This document shows, piece by piece, positions 1 through 11,794 of a DNA stretch of 64,000 bases. The notes beneath the pieces are model-generated. The model was not told where the DNA came from. It saw only the letters and a list, made by a program, of their open reading frames with translations, and searched no databases. Made by a program: the position numbers and the translations under genes. The DNA is taken from NCBI RefSeq assembly GCF_009905375.1, contig NC_133657.1, positions 47,869,134 through 47,933,133 on the forward strand. The letters run 5' to 3'. Position 1 is the stretch's first letter. Every line of letters starts with the position of its first letter. The stretch is from Apium graveolens. Taxonomy: Eukaryota > Streptophyta > Magnoliopsida > Apiales > Apiaceae.

Positions 1-2990
1 CTTGCATGCAAATCACTCTTCCATTCAATTAAAGGGAAAAGAAGACATTTTCAACCCCACTAATCACATTTTGTTAGCCAAATTACCTCCTTGACCTTGC
101 ATGCAAAATGACCTAACTTTAGCTAGAGGGTTACTCTTGTCATTTCCTAAATCCACTCACATTTTAGACAAATCAAAGACATAAAAACAAACCAAAGAGT
201 GATGATCACTCCATTCCACCCCACAACTTCACCCTCCCCTTTCTCCTCCTCCCTCCCTCTCGGCCATTCCATAGTCGAGGCCCCATTCCCTTCCTTTCTT
301 CATTTCTTTACTCAAAAAATCATCCTATAATCAAGTAATATTACTCCCTACATGTTGTTCTTATATATCTCAAAAGTTTAGAGTGAAAAATTTATGTGTT
401 GACCTTGCATGGTGGTGTTTTTGTTAAACTCAAAGTGAACATCCTTGATTCTTGTGAATCCAAGGCTTTCACCATGAGTTATAGTATCATAGGGTTGAGA
501 ATGGCTAGACATGAGTGTGTAACACTTTTCAAATGTGGTTTTCACCCTAATCCATTCGGCCATGCCTTGATAGGAGCCGAATGGATGGTGTTTTGTTGCC
601 TTGTTTCATTTTTATGTGTATTTGTGATGATAACATGAAATTTGTAGTAAAAGCTCGGTAAAAACCTTTGCATGCTAGGTGGTCATTTAGTTATAATCCA
701 TGTTAGGCTTGCATGTTGAATTATGATGAAAATTTATTTGGAAATCATGTTGTTTTGGCTTGTAAGATTCGATGGCATGCATGCATGTAAACGACTCTTA
801 AATTTTGGAAGTTCTTGATCATTTGGATTGATATTTTTGTTAGTAAACTTTAATTTCAGTTAAGTTAAGATATTAATTAAGATTTGTGCTCCTTAATATG
901 TGATGTTAATTCATTTATATTTATAAAGAAAGTAAAAGTTGTTGTCCTTGAAAACTTGATGACTTGTAATTTGTGTAATGTGATTACTTTCATTTTGCTA
1001 TATTGCACCTTAGGTAAGGATGATCTCCACTAAGCCTATTTTGAGTGTAAGAGATTAGTTCAGTAGATCACCTTAGTTAAGGATTGGTTTGGGTTTTTGG
1101 TTGTTGTTGGTTAGGTTTGTTAAGTAAGAACCTTGGTGAAAGGAGAGTATTAGTTTCTGTAGAAAATCAGTTTGGTACACTGAGGTTTAGAGTGAGATTT
1201 GACCATGTAATTGTTGTGCACTTTGAGGCCCAAGATACCAGAAGCGAGAACTAGGAGTATATAATAGGTTTTAGGTGTTTTTTGGAGGTTTGTAAGATGT
1301 TTGGTTAGGTGCACGAGTGGAAACACCAAATATGTCCAGCAGAGGACAGTTTTGTTGTAACTTAGAAATGGGAAGTTTTGACCATGTCATAGGTAGGCCC
1401 TCATTAGGCCCTATTGGGACTTAGTTAGAGGGAGTGTCAGAGGAGTTTTTCCAGCCATAGTTCATAGGATTTGAGTTAGAATAATGTGTCACACGTTAGT
1501 TCAAGTCAGGACCTTTTCTGTCCAGAAAAATAGGGGAACCATGGACTTTAAGCTTAGGCCTTGGGAGGCCCAAGCCAGGCCCTTGAGCCACATCAAGTTT
1601 GGGAGTTGCCTTATGATCAGAAGAGTCTATTGTAGAAGTTTTGGAGGTAAACTTGAAGTTTAAGAGTGTCAAATGCACCCAAGAAACCTTAGATGTCATT
1701 CTGAAATTTACCATAATTAGCACCTTCACTTACCACATAGTTTTAGAGCACTTATGAGTGAGGCCTAGGTTGACCACTATACTTGCAAGATATCCTAAAG
1801 CCAGTAGAGTGAAAGGCCCAACTTAGGGTCAATAGGAATCAGATGGTTTAGTAAAGGCACTTCGAGTTAGGAAGCCAAAATTTGGAGATTTTATCTAGTT
1901 TAGCAATCAAGTGACTTAAGTTGTGGAGCGAGATCATCCAAACCTAGTGTTGCAATATGGTATGTGTGATATTATTTGGTACTTAAATATGGTATGTGAG
2001 CATATGTGGCTATGTGTACTATTATGTTTATAAGGTGATTATAAATTGCGTGTATATAGGCCTAATTGCCATTGTGTTTAATTTCGGTTTGCAAATAGGA
2101 TGAGTTGGTGAGAATATATTATAATGAGGTTATTATTATTTGTGTAGGATCTCGAGACGAGGGTAAAATTGCCATAAAGGTCGAGTAAAGCTTCCAGTTG
2201 CTCCTACCTGCCAGTCCAGTCCAGCCTTTCTCAAGGCAAGTGATTCAACCTGTTTTTTAGTTTACACTGCAAATACGTGATAACTAGTTCCTATATATGA
2301 TGCGAGTTTTCTAATTTATCTTATTATTCATGAACCAAGCAGTTCTCAAACCTATCTTCGTATTATATAGAAATGCCATGAACCCTCAAGTGTCTATTGC
2401 AAGTAATTTAGCCTCATTTTAAGATTGTTATGAAAGTAGATCAAATGTCATACATGCAAGCATACCAAAGTAATTGTGATGTTGAACCATGTGTAAGTTA
2501 TACTCAGTAACCTCAGCTTGAAGCCTAGAAGCTAGTCATTCCTTAAAGATTGTTAATGATTGCTTGATAACCCTATCCTTACCCTAAAGCTTGATACCCT
2601 GTTATACCTTGAGTTGATGATCACTTTCTTTATATTTTAACACCTATATCATACCTGGAACCAGTAATGCTTATCTTCTTGATATTTTAATACCTATACC
2701 TTATATGAAACTATTAATTTAAGCCTAGTCTGACATTACTCTTCCATATTATCCGATAACCTTACTAAATCTCCTTGTCAAGGTCCTTGTAAATAGAAAC
2801 CTTCCAAATCACCCTGATAGAGTAAAGCTTAGTGGATCAAGGCCCTAGTGGACATATTTTTAGTGTTTTAAAGTGGATTCATGCCCCTTGATAAAAATGT
2901 TTACTGTTTAAGAAATTAATTGTCAATCGACATTAGTTTTTGAAATGATTAAAAATTTGGATTTTCAGTCCCAAAGGGGGATAAATGTTT
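1..2990 (+). repeat. LTR1 of the Tekay composite (left end outside window, right end deleted)
   Basis: It aligns along its length to LTR2 from about 18970, with roughly 4-5 % mismatches by eye and small indels; LTR2 has an extra ~20 bp pyrimidine block near 19230. It stops around 2990, where sequence jumps straight to the gag leader. It therefore lacks the last ~600 bp of the LTR, including the conserved hairpin and the TGACA end. Confidence 0.85.
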
Positions 2991-2996
2991 TAATTT
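2984..2996 (+). other. Deletion junction, LTR1 fused to gag leader
   Basis: Left of here the sequence matches LTR2 up to about 21984; right of here it matches the leader from about 23306. About 1.32 kb (LTR end, PBS and leader ORF) is missing relative to the second copy. A short run of T shared by both parents lies at the join, as expected for microhomology-mediated deletion. Confidence 0.8.
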
Positions 2997-3092
2997 GAAA
3001 CTTGACCTCATATGTGAATAAGAATGCCATGCGACACCCTCAAATTATCTCATTATTCATTCCTATTTTGACGTAACTCTTATTTCAAGATC

Positions 3093-4328
3093 ATGCCACC
3101 CAAAAAGAAGAACCCAATAACCACATATACCACTGATCCAAATATTCCTCGATTACTGGAAACCTTACAACCGCAAACAAACGCTATAGCTCAACAACAA
3201 CTAACTCTTCAGCAATAATTTCAAAACCAAGATAACTGTGAACCACACCAACCACCTGATCCACCAGTACCACCTCGACAAGTTGTTACTTTCAAGGCTT
3301 TTCAGAATGTGAATCCACCTGCACTTCATGATACCACTGATCCAATAATAGAAAACACATGGATTAAGGAAATGGAAAGAGCTTTTAAATTTGTACGGTT
3401 AGGGGACGATCAGAAGACACCATATGCTACTTACTTCCTGAAGGGCGAAGTCATTTATTGGTGGGATTCTGTGAAAGCTATGGAGGCAAATCAGCATGTT
3501 TCCTGGGAAAGATTTAAGAAGTTATTTTTGGAAACGTATTACCCTAAGTACATGCAGAATCAGATGGAACTTAAATTTCTTGAATTGAAGCAAGGGAGTA
3601 TGTCTGTACTGGAGTATGAGAAGAAGTTCACAGAGGTGTCAAGGTTTGTGACAAAGTATACCAGCAGTGAGGAGGAAAAAGCAAAGAGATTCCAACAAGG
3701 ATTAGAGTCTTGGATCAGAGATAGAGTGGCTATGTTTGAGCTTGATACTTATGCAGGCGTAGTGCAGAAAGCTTCTCTGATTGAGAGTAATGGGATGCAG
3801 TCAAGGAAGGAAAGGGATAACAAGAAGAGGAAGGTTCCATTCTATGGAGAAAAGTCTGAAGCCGGAAACTCACAAGATAGGAATGTAAAAAGGATTGGAT
3901 TCCACAAAGGTGGAAATTTTCAAAAGAAGGGAAATTTGAGCAAAAGACAAGAATCAAAGGGGAACAACCAGGCAAGCCAAGGATAGGTTGGAGAAAATAG
4001 ATTTCAGAGACCAGAATGCAAGTATTGTGGAAGAAGGCACCCCGAAGTGTGTAATAAGCTGAGCATGGCATGCTATAGGTGCAACTAGAATGGACATTTG
4101 GCAAATGAGTGTAAGATGCCGAAGCCGGGAGTTTCATGCTACAAGTGTGGGAAGACTGGACACATAGCTAAGGAGTGCAAGTCAACCGGACCAGTCAAAG
4201 CTTTGATGAATGTGGCAAATACTAGTGCAAGCGTGCCAGCTGAGGTATTGGCCTTACCTCCACCACCTACAACAACTCTGCAAGCAATAGCAAGGACATT
4301 TGATTTAAAAATGAAGGACGCTGTTTAG
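3093..4328 (+). pseudogene. gag of Tekay copy 1, broken by stops
   Basis: The frame opens at an ATG after the leader (MPPKKKN) and carries a retrotransposon gag core (about 3340-3800, with WIKEMERAFK and the YYP region). Three zinc knuckles follow at about 4017, 4072 and 4139; the last two are CX2CX4HX4C. The frame is constant but interrupted by TAA at 3216, TAG at 3984, TAG at 4087 inside the second knuckle, and TAG at 4326. Gag would form the cytoplasmic virus-like particle. The TAA at 3216 is also present in the second gag copy, so it predates their separation. The long ORF 3309-3986 is only the middle of this gene. Confidence 0.85.
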
Positions 4329-4337
4329 AATTCTGAG

Positions 4338-5482
4338 GTGATAGCATGTACACTTTTACTAAATAATGTCGAAGCTAAAATATTGATTGATTCACAAGCG
4401 ACGAGATCTTTCATATCAAAAACTTTTGTTGATAAAATTCAATGTGATAAAATGGTTATGAATGAGGTAGTAAATGTGGTAATTGCGAATCAAGAGAAGA
4501 TTCCTGTGAGTCAACTCTGTCCAAAGTGTGAGATTGATATTTCGGGGTATAAATTTTCAGCCGACTTGATACTCTTCAAGTTGGGAGAGTTCGATATAAT
4601 TTTAGGCATGGATTGGTTAAGGAAGAATAACGCCCAGATTAATTGTAAGTCCAAGAAGCTGTATTTAAAGACGAAGAGTGGAGAGAAAGTAGTATTTAAG
4701 GGACAGAGGCAAGAGCGACTGTTTCTTACAATCGTTCAGGCTAAGAAGTTAATTAGGAAAGGTTGCAAGTCATTCCTAGCTTATGTAGTGGATTCAGAAA
4801 GGGACAACCTCTGTATAGAAGATATTCCTGTAGTCAACGAATTTCCAGATGTGTTTCTAGAGGAACTACCAGGCTTACCGCCAGATCGACAAATCGAGTT
4901 CGAGATCAACCTTGCTCCGGGCACGGAACCAGTTTTGAAGGCCCCATATAGGATGGCACCAGCAGAAATGAAAGAGTTGGCAACTCAGCTACAAGAATTG
5001 TTGGAAAAAAGGAGTGGTACGGCCAAGTACGTCGCCATGGGGAGCACCTATTCTGTTTGTAAAGAAGAAAGATGGAAGTATGCAGTTATGTATAAATTAT
5101 CGGGAGTTGAATAAGGTGACAATTAAGAACCGTTACCCTCTACCAAGAATAGATGACCTATTTGATCAGCTGAAAGGAGCAAAGTGCTTTTCAAAGATTG
5201 ACTTGAGATCAGGATACCATCAATTAAAGATCAAAGAAGAAGATATTTCAAAGACAGCATTCAGGACAAGATACGAACATTATGAATTCTTAGTAATGCC
5301 TTTTGGATTGACTAACGCCCCGACAACATTTATGGATCTGATGAATCGGGTATTTAAAAAGTATTTGGACAAGTTCGTAGTGGTGTTCATTGATGACATC
5401 CTTATTTATTCAAAGTCGGAAGAAGAACATAAGCAGCATCTATGGATAGAATTAGAGATACTGCGACAAGAGAAGTTGTATG
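4338..5482 (+). pseudogene. Protease and N-terminal reverse transcriptase of Tekay copy 1
   Basis: This continues the gag frame. The retropepsin site reads IDSQATRSF near 4386; the family normally has D-S/T-G-A, so the glycine is replaced and the protease is probably dead. The RT begins near 4900. A frameshift in the A-run 5005-5010 moves coding to the frame of 5014-5505. The RT palm motif FIDD at 5386-5397 is intact. Translation is cut at 5482 by the inserted Tat LTR and resumes at 16334. Residues of the listed 163-aa ORF beyond 5482 belong to the LTR. Confidence 0.85.
5478..5482 (+). repeat. Target site duplication GTATG (left)
   Basis: GTATG directly precedes the TG of the inserted LTR and recurs at 16329-16333 after the closing CA. 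Removing the insert and one copy rejoins the RT reading frame. Confidence 0.93.
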
Positions 5483-6065
5483 TGATAGGGATAAATAAAT
5501 CCTGATTGTATAATTAAATATTGCATTGATTGTACAAGGTGTGGGCTGCTAGGCCCAATAAGAAGATGTATGATATTCAGACCAAAAAGGTCAACACATT
5601 GATCAGGACTGATGGACCAGATCAGGCCAGATGGAACAAAGAGGGCCCAAAGACCCTGTATATTAATTAATTTCATAATTAATTAATAAGGGAAAAATTA
5701 GCTATTGAGAAGAGTCCCGATAAGGATATAAATCCTTGCGGATTAGCCTCAAGGGGACCTAAAAGGATAAGGAATCAGTTTCCTACTATCTAGGACTCCA
5801 AAGTCCATTCTAATTATGAGACTTGCCCACCAAGTCTCCTATACCAAGTCTAATTCAAGGACTCCCACATCTATATAAGGGGCCTCACCCCACAAATCAG
5901 AACTACATTTTTTTGACTTGATCTTTGGCAATCAGCAAGGTACGTAGGCATCTTGTTAAGGCAGATTGAGTCATGAAACACAAGAGCAGTCAAATCGAGC
6001 CTTGAAGCTCACATTTTTTAGTACTAAATACAGCAATTATATATATTAGTTTTTAATCCATACCA
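5483..6065 (+). repeat. 5' LTR of Tat element
   Basis: It begins TGATAGGG and ends CATACCA, and matches 15744-16328 almost base for base. It contains a TATA-like promoter box at 5871-5880 and a GCCC-rich U3. Confidence 0.95.
5871..5880 (+). promoter_or_regulatory. TATA box in Tat 5' LTR
   Basis: CTATATAAGG lies about 195 bp before the LTR end and is identical in the 3' LTR at 16134-16143, a typical place for the core promoter that drives genomic RNA. Confidence 0.65.
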
Positions 6066-6067
6066 TT

Positions 6068-6085
6068 TGGTGCTGTCTGTGGGAA
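6068..6085 (+). other. Primer binding site of Tat element
   Basis: TGGTGCTGTCTGTGGGAA starts two bases after the LTR. TGG at the start fits pairing with a tRNA CCA end. I do not assign the tRNA species without a tRNA set to compare. Confidence 0.65.
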
Positions 6086-6100
6086 ACTTCAACAACAACT

Positions 6101-7863
6101 ATGGCGAGAACACGGAGAACAATTAGAGCTCTGGAGGAAGGAACATCATCGGGGGAAACCCAGGTGATTTCGTCAACCGTGAAGATACCTCCCCACTCAA
6201 CTTATGCATTTACTCAAGGGGAAGCCCAGATAGGGGCAACTCAACCTCAGCCACAAGGGACGACTCCCCCGACTATTCAAGGTACGAATCCTCAAGTTCA
6301 ACAAGTACATGTACCTGTGAATTCTCGACCCGTCGGGTATGAATATTCAACTATTGTTACTACTAACCCCCCTTATGGGATGCCCCTTTACCCCGAGGTT
6401 GGAGGAAGTGGACATGCTGGGCGAAGTGAAGCACGAGGACAATCGCCCCCTACATACGAGGTTTGGCTCCTATCCCCGAGGATCGGGAATTTTCTGGTCC
6501 TTAAACTGAGAGAGACTCCGAATCTTCGGATGATGAAGTGGCCCCAAGAAGGAGGCATGCTGGCAAGGAGCCGATGACTGATGGAAGCCAACGCCCTCAA
6601 AGCACCCAAGGGGCGAATCCCCAAGAAGTGCAGGAAAGAATCAGGACTCATGAGGCTGAGATTCAAAGGCTGAGGCGCGATTTGGAGGTGCACCAGACCA
6701 CCAGACCCCAGATACCCCCTAGGGGGAGGAATCCTCCTCCTGTCATAGACCTGGATGGTCCGTTACGGAGAAGGGTTGTTGTCCCAAGAACTGATCCAAG
6801 CAATCTTCTTCCTCTTGGAGATCCTGATGATCCTACTCCGCTCTTCACTGAAGAAATAATGAATGCCCATATCTCAAGGAAGTTCAAGATGCCAACTATC
6901 AAAGCCTATGATGGCACGGGAGATCCCGCTAATCATGTTAGGACATTCTCTAATGCACTGCTGCTGCAACCCGTGAATGACGCTATTAAGTGTCTGGCCT
7001 TCCCTTAAACCCTGTCGGGTATGGCTAAAAGGTGGTATAGTCGCTTGCCCCCAAACTCTATTGGGTCGTTCAGAGAGTTAAGTCAGGCTTTTATTAAGCA
7101 ATTCATCAGTGGGAGAGTTCATGAGAAACGTTCAGCATCTCTTATGAGCATTGTGCAGGGAATAAAGGAATCCTTGAGAGATTACCTAAATCGTTTCACA
7201 AAGGAGGCTTTAAAAGTCCCAGATCTTGATGATAAGGTAGCCATGATAGCACTGCAACAAGGAACTAGGGATGAGTTTTTTAAGATGTCCTTGGCCAAAC
7301 GTCCCCCTGAAAGCATGTTGCAGCTCCAGGAGAGGGCAGGGAAGTATATCAAAGTTGAAGAAAGCATGAGGAAGACCGTAGTAAGTAATGAGCCCACTGG
7401 AGGCAAGAAGTGAAAAACTGATCTGGAGTATAACGCTAAGGACAAGTATCCTAGAACCGAGCAAAACCCTGATTCAACCCCCAAGAAGGGAGGACCTGGG
7501 CAAAAGTTCACCGAATACGCTAAGCTGAATGCTCCTAGAAGCCAGATCTTGATGGAAATCGAGAAAGATCGAGATGTTCGTTGGCCTAAGCCCCTGAAGG
7601 CCGATCCTGACAAGCTAGACAAAAGCAAGTATTGCAGAATTCACAAAGATGTTAGTCACGACACCGATGAGTGTAGGCAGCTGAAAGATGAAATTGAGTT
7701 CCTCATTCGAAAAGAAAGATTGAACAAATACACTGGAGAAGGAGGGGACACGAATAATAATGGAAGGAAGAACTGTAAAGATCGTAGGAGGGACCAAGAT
7801 GATCAGGGTCGAAACCACCAGCCTAGAGGACCAGTTATAAACACAATTCATGGAGGATCATGA
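6101..7863 (+). pseudogene. gag of Tat element, broken by a frameshift and nonsense codons
   Basis: The start ATG at 6101 (MARTRRT) is 35 bp after the LTR. The N-terminal part is Pro/Gln-rich. Coding leaves this frame near 6455 and continues in the frame of 6538-7008, after an in-frame TAA near 6505. A basic, Arg-rich helix is followed by the gag capsid core (about 6840-7300, with MAKRWYSRLPP). A Tat-type zinc finger, C-x2-H-x4-H-x4-C, lies near 7635. Stops are TAA at 7006 and TGA at 7411 and 7861. The three ORFs 6538, 7021 and 7549 share one frame, so they are one gene with point nonsense mutations. Gag forms the particle in the cytoplasm. Confidence 0.85.
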
Positions 7864-7875
7864 CCTCGAGGGCTT

Positions 7876-8801
7876 ATGATAAACACGATCTTTGGAGGTC
7901 CAACTGCTGCTGGATTGTCCAAAAATTCCAGAAAAGCATATACTAGAGAGGTTATGCATATTGTTGGAGAAGCCCTGAAGAGGGTCAGGACAGAAGTAAC
8001 ATTGGCTTTTGATGATTCTGACCTAGAGGGTGTGAAGTTTCCTCATGACGACCCGCTGGTCATAACACCGGTAATAGGAAATAGCCTGGTCATGAGGGTC
8101 CTTGTGGATAATGGTGCTTCTGTGGATATCTTGCTCCACGACGCCTTTCTAAGGATGGGGTATAACGACTCCCAGTTGACACCAACCGACATGCCGATAT
8201 ATGGATTTGCTGGAGTAGAATGTCCTATGGAAGGGATAATCAAGTTGCTAACCACCATAGTTACGGAACCAAGGCAAGCAACGCAGATGTTGGACTTTGT
8301 GGTGGTAAAAGCTAGTTCAACCTATAATGCTATCATGGGAAGAACAGGGATACATGCCTTCAAGGCATTCCCTTCTTCCTACCATTCAGTCATGAAGTTT
8401 TCCACCCGGAACGAGATTGGAGAAGAGAGAGGAGATCAAAAAATGGCTAGAAGCTGTTATGTGGCCTCTTTGAGGGAAGATGGAGTCGGGGGCAGGTTCT
8501 TCCTATTGAAGATATGGATGTCCGAGAAAATGATGAGAAGAGAGGAAAGCCAGCAGAAGACTTGGTTTCAATTCCTTTAGACCCCGATAATCCTGAGAGG
8601 ATGACTTTCATTGGAGCCACATTAGAGGAGCCCCTTAGAGGGAAGTTGGTGAAATTTTTGCAAGAAAATAGTGATGTGTTTGCATGGTCAGCAGCTGATA
8701 TGCCAGGCATAGACCCAAAGCTGATTACTCATAAGTTAAACGTGGATCCAAGCCGGAAGACAGTGAAACAAAAGAAAAGAAATTTTTCCCCAAAAAGATA
8801 A
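7876..8801 (+). pseudogene. Protease region of Tat pol
   Basis: The frame continues from gag. The aspartic protease active site is VDNGASVDIL near 8107, with the flap side near FAGVECPM and a later IMGRTG motif near 8336; the catalytic Asp and Gly are present. Around 8490, in a G-run, the frame shifts by one to that of 8514-8801, which leads into RT. A TAA at about 8799 (CAA-like codon changed) interrupts just before RT. The enzyme would cleave the polyprotein inside the particle. Confidence 0.85.
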
Positions 8802-9965
8802 GAGGCTATAAAACAGGAAGTAGAAAAGCTCTTAGAGGCTGGTTTCATTGAGGAGATTCAATTTCCAGAGTGGTTAGCCAACCCTGTAATGGTGAAGAAG
8901 GCTAATAGAAAGTGGAGGATGTGTATAGACTTTACTGATCTGAATGATGCATGCCCTAAAGACTGTTTTCTGTTGCCAAGAATTGATACTTTGATTGATG
9001 CCACTGCTGGGCATGAGATGCTGAGCTTCATGGATGGATTTAGTGAATACAATCAGATTAAGATGTATAAGGATGACATTCCAAAGGTAGCATTCATCAC
9101 TGACTTTGGTGTTTATTGTTATCTTGTTATGGCATTTGGTCTTAAGAATGCAGGAGCCACCTATCAAAGGTTGGTAAATAAAATTTTTAAGGATCTTATT
9201 GGTAAGACTATGGAAGTCTATGTTGATGACATGTTAGTCAAGGGTCTAGCAAAGACTGATCATATAACCCATTTGAGGGAAGCTTTTGAGGTCCTGAGGT
9301 ACCACAAGATGATGTTAAATCCTACAAAATGTGCTTTCGGAGTAGGATCTGGAAATTTTTTGGGATTGATGGTCTCCAAGAGAGGGATAGAGGCTAACCC
9401 CGACAAAATAAAGGCAATTCTGGACATGGAACCACCAAAAACCGTCAAGGATGTTCAGAAACTCACAGGAAGGGTTGCTGCACTAGGACGATTCATCTCC
9501 AAGTCAGGAGACAAGTGCTTGTCATTCTTCAAGTCACTAAAGAAGATCAAAGACTTTGTATGGAATGAGGAAAACCAGAAGGCATTCGAAGAGTTAAAGA
9601 AGTATATGGCCCAGGCCCCGTTATTGGCCAAACCAGCTTTGAATGAAGTTTTATTCTTGTACTTAGCTGTTTCAGAAAGTGCTTTGAGCGTTGTGTTGGT
9701 TAAGGAGGAATTGAAAATCCAGAAACCCGTATACTATGTCAGCAAAATTCTACATGGTGCTGAGTTGAATTATTCAACTATTGAGAAATTTTCTCTAGCC
9801 TTGGTGATGGCTTCAAGAAAGTTACGTCCCTACTTTCAGGCTCATCAAATTGAGGTGCTAACAAATCAGCCCCTGAGAAATATCATTCACAGTCCCAAGG
9901 CAAGTGGGAGGTTGAACAAGTGGGCAATAGAGCTGGGAGAGTTCGATCTCAAGTATAGGCCATGA
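8802..9965 (+). pseudogene. Reverse transcriptase and RNase H (first) of Tat pol
   Basis: RT opens near 8817 and shows PVMVKKANRKWRMCIDF, LPRIDTL, LVMAFGLKNAGATYQR and the catalytic YVDDMLVK at about 9220-9243, all well preserved. The Ty3-type RNase H follows from about 9640, with YYVSKILHGAELNYSTIEK and a tether to 9965. The 358-aa ORF 8889-9965 is the largest open piece. It ends at TGA (9963-9965), where relatives have a sense codon and the frame goes on (ALADFVVE). Confidence 0.9.
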
Positions 9966-10540
9966 ACGGCAATAAAAGCCCAGGCACTAGCTGACTTCGT
10001 GGTGGAATGTACCATACCCAACCAAGAAGTCGAGGAGCAGGAAGGTACCTTACCTCAAGACAAGGGAATCGATAATGGGGACAAAGAGAAGGATGATAAG
10101 GAGAAAGAATATTGGGTTCTCTATTTTGATGGAGCATCAAAAAAAACTCCAGTGGAGTAGGATTGGTTTTACAAAGCCCTGATGGGTTCTTAATTGAGTA
10201 TGCTATGAAGCTAGACTTCCCAACCACAAATAATGAGGCAGAATATGAAGCCCTGATAGCTGGCCTTGGCCTAGCTGGAACACTTAAAGTAAAAAACTTA
10301 AAGGTTCGTGGAGACTCGAAGCTGATCATATCCCAGGTAAAGGGAGAATTTGAGGCAAGGGATGATACCATGGCTAAGTATGTCCGCCTAGTAAGGGCTG
10401 TGATAACCCAATTTAATGAATGCCATGTTGAGCACATTCCAAGGGAGGAAAATGCTAAGGCAGATGCATTATCAAAGTTTGCTTCATCCGAGATAGAAGA
10501 AAGTTCAGGACGTGTGTACTTCCGTGTTTTGAAGAAATGA
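9966..10540 (+). pseudogene. Archaeal-type second RNase H of Tat pol
   Basis: After a linker (Asp/Lys-rich, about 10020-10110) the sequence reads LYFDGAS, the first catalytic Asp. It then shifts frame in an eight-A run at 10138-10146 and continues as GVGLVLQSPDG, TTNNEAEYEALIAGL (catalytic Glu), RGDSKLI (catalytic Asp) and NAKADALSKFAS. This second RNase H is known in the Tat group and is unlike the Ty3 RNase H before it. Apart from the one-base indel the active-site residues are present. It stops at TGA (10538-10540) and integrase continues in the same frame. Confidence 0.88.
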
Positions 10541-10558
10541 AGCATATATGTTAAGCTT

Positions 10559-11794
10559 GTGGCTCCTATAGGCCTGGGGACGTCATGGATTGATCCCATT
10601 AAGGCTTACATTCAAACCGGTTGGTTGCCAAGCGATGCAACTGAAGCACGGAAGTTAACTGTTCGGGCACTAAGGTACTCTTTGATAGATGGGATTCTGT
10701 ACAAAAGATCTTTCATGGTTCCTTACTTAAGGTGTCTCAGGCCCGATGAGGCACGCTTGGCTCTTGAAGAAGTGCATGAAGGTATTTGTGGGCAACACTT
10801 GGGGGGCAGGGCCCTGGCTCATAAGATAACTCGTTTAGGCTTTTATTGGCCAGAAATGATGGCTGATGCCAAAGAATATGTGAAGAAGTGTGACCGCTGT
10901 CAGAAGCATGCACCTGTTGTTAGACAATCCCCCGAGATGCTGACCTCTATCAACTCGCCCATCCCCTTTGCTATGTGGGGAATGGATATTCTGGGGCCTT
11001 TCCCCATGGCCATGACACAAAGAAAGTTTCTGATTGTAGCCATTGATTATTTCACCAAGTGGATTGAAGCCAAACCCTTGGCCAAGATCACAACTAAGCA
11101 GGTTGCACAATTCCTGTGGGAAAATATTATGTGCCGATATGGAATTCCCCGTATCCTAGTCACCGACAATGGAACACAATTCAACAACGAGGAATTCAAG
11201 AAGTACTGTGAAGAAAATAAGATTGAGTTACGGTTCACCTCTGTGGCCCATCCGCAAGCCAATAGGCAAGCAGGGGTAGCAAATCGAATAATCTTGGATG
11301 GACTAAGGAAGAGGATCGAGAAGTCAAGAAATAATTGGGTGGATGAGATACTTCCAATATTATGGGCCTATAGGACTACCTGTAGAGTCACGACCGGAGC
11401 AACTCCCTTCATGTTGGCATATGGGGCAGAAGCAGTAGTTCCCGTGAAGATATCACATTCCTCTCCAAGGATTCAGGCTTTCAATGCTGAGGAAAATGAG
11501 GAAGGACAAAGGTTGGCTCTGGACTTAATCGATGAAGTACGAGATGGGGGACATGCAAAGATAGTAGAGTATCAGAAGAAGGCTTCATTCTACTACAACC
11601 TAAGGGTTAAAGAAAGGTTCTTTAAACAAGATGACCTAGTCTTGAGGAAGATGGAAGCTTCTGGGGTAGGACAGAAAGGGAAACTTGCCCCGAATTGGGA
11701 AGGGCCGTACAAAATCAAGAGCGTTCAAGGTAGAGGAACCTACAAGCTGGAGACGATGGATGGTTTTGAAGTCCCGAGAACTTGGCATGCATAA
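10559..11794 (+). CDS. Integrase of Tat pol (411-aa open part)
   Basis: The H2C2 zinc-binding domain lies near 10780-10915 (HEGICGQHLGG, then CDRCQKH). The catalytic core has Asp in WGMDILGPFP (near 10983), Asp in VTDNGTQF (near 11163), and the expected Glu region changed: QANRQAGVANRII occupies the place where relatives usually show a Glu after GQ. A C-terminal GPYKI/SH3-like segment ends near 11760. It inserts cDNA into the chromosome. The open frame is part of pol, not a separate gene; the Met-less start only follows the preceding nonsense codon. The apparent loss of the catalytic Glu suggests an inactive enzyme. Confidence 0.85.
   Translation: MAPIGLGTSWIDPIKAYIQTGWLPSDATEARKLTVRALRYSLIDGILYKRSFMVPYLRCLRPDEARLALEEVHEGICGQHLGGRALAHKITRLGFYWPEMMADAKEYVKKCDRCQKHAPVVRQSPEMLTSINSPIPFAMWGMDILGPFPMAMTQRKFLIVAIDYFTKWIEAKPLAKITTKQVAQFLWENIMCRYGIPRILVTDNGTQFNNEEFKKYCEENKIELRFTSVAHPQANRQAGVANRIILDGLRKRIEKSRNNWVDEILPILWAYRTTCRVTTGATPFMLAYGAEAVVPVKISHSSPRIQAFNAEENEEGQRLALDLIDEVRDGGHAKIVEYQKKASFYYNLRVKERFFKQDDLVLRKMEASGVGQKGKLAPNWEGPYKIKSVQGRGTYKLETMDGFEVPRTWHA

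Noticed and set aside
9949..10599. 216-aa minus ORF across the archaeal RNase H
   Set aside because: It is a shadow of sense RNase H, whose catalytic motifs are clear; unlike the gene at 12147-14053 it has no domain, promoter or introns.
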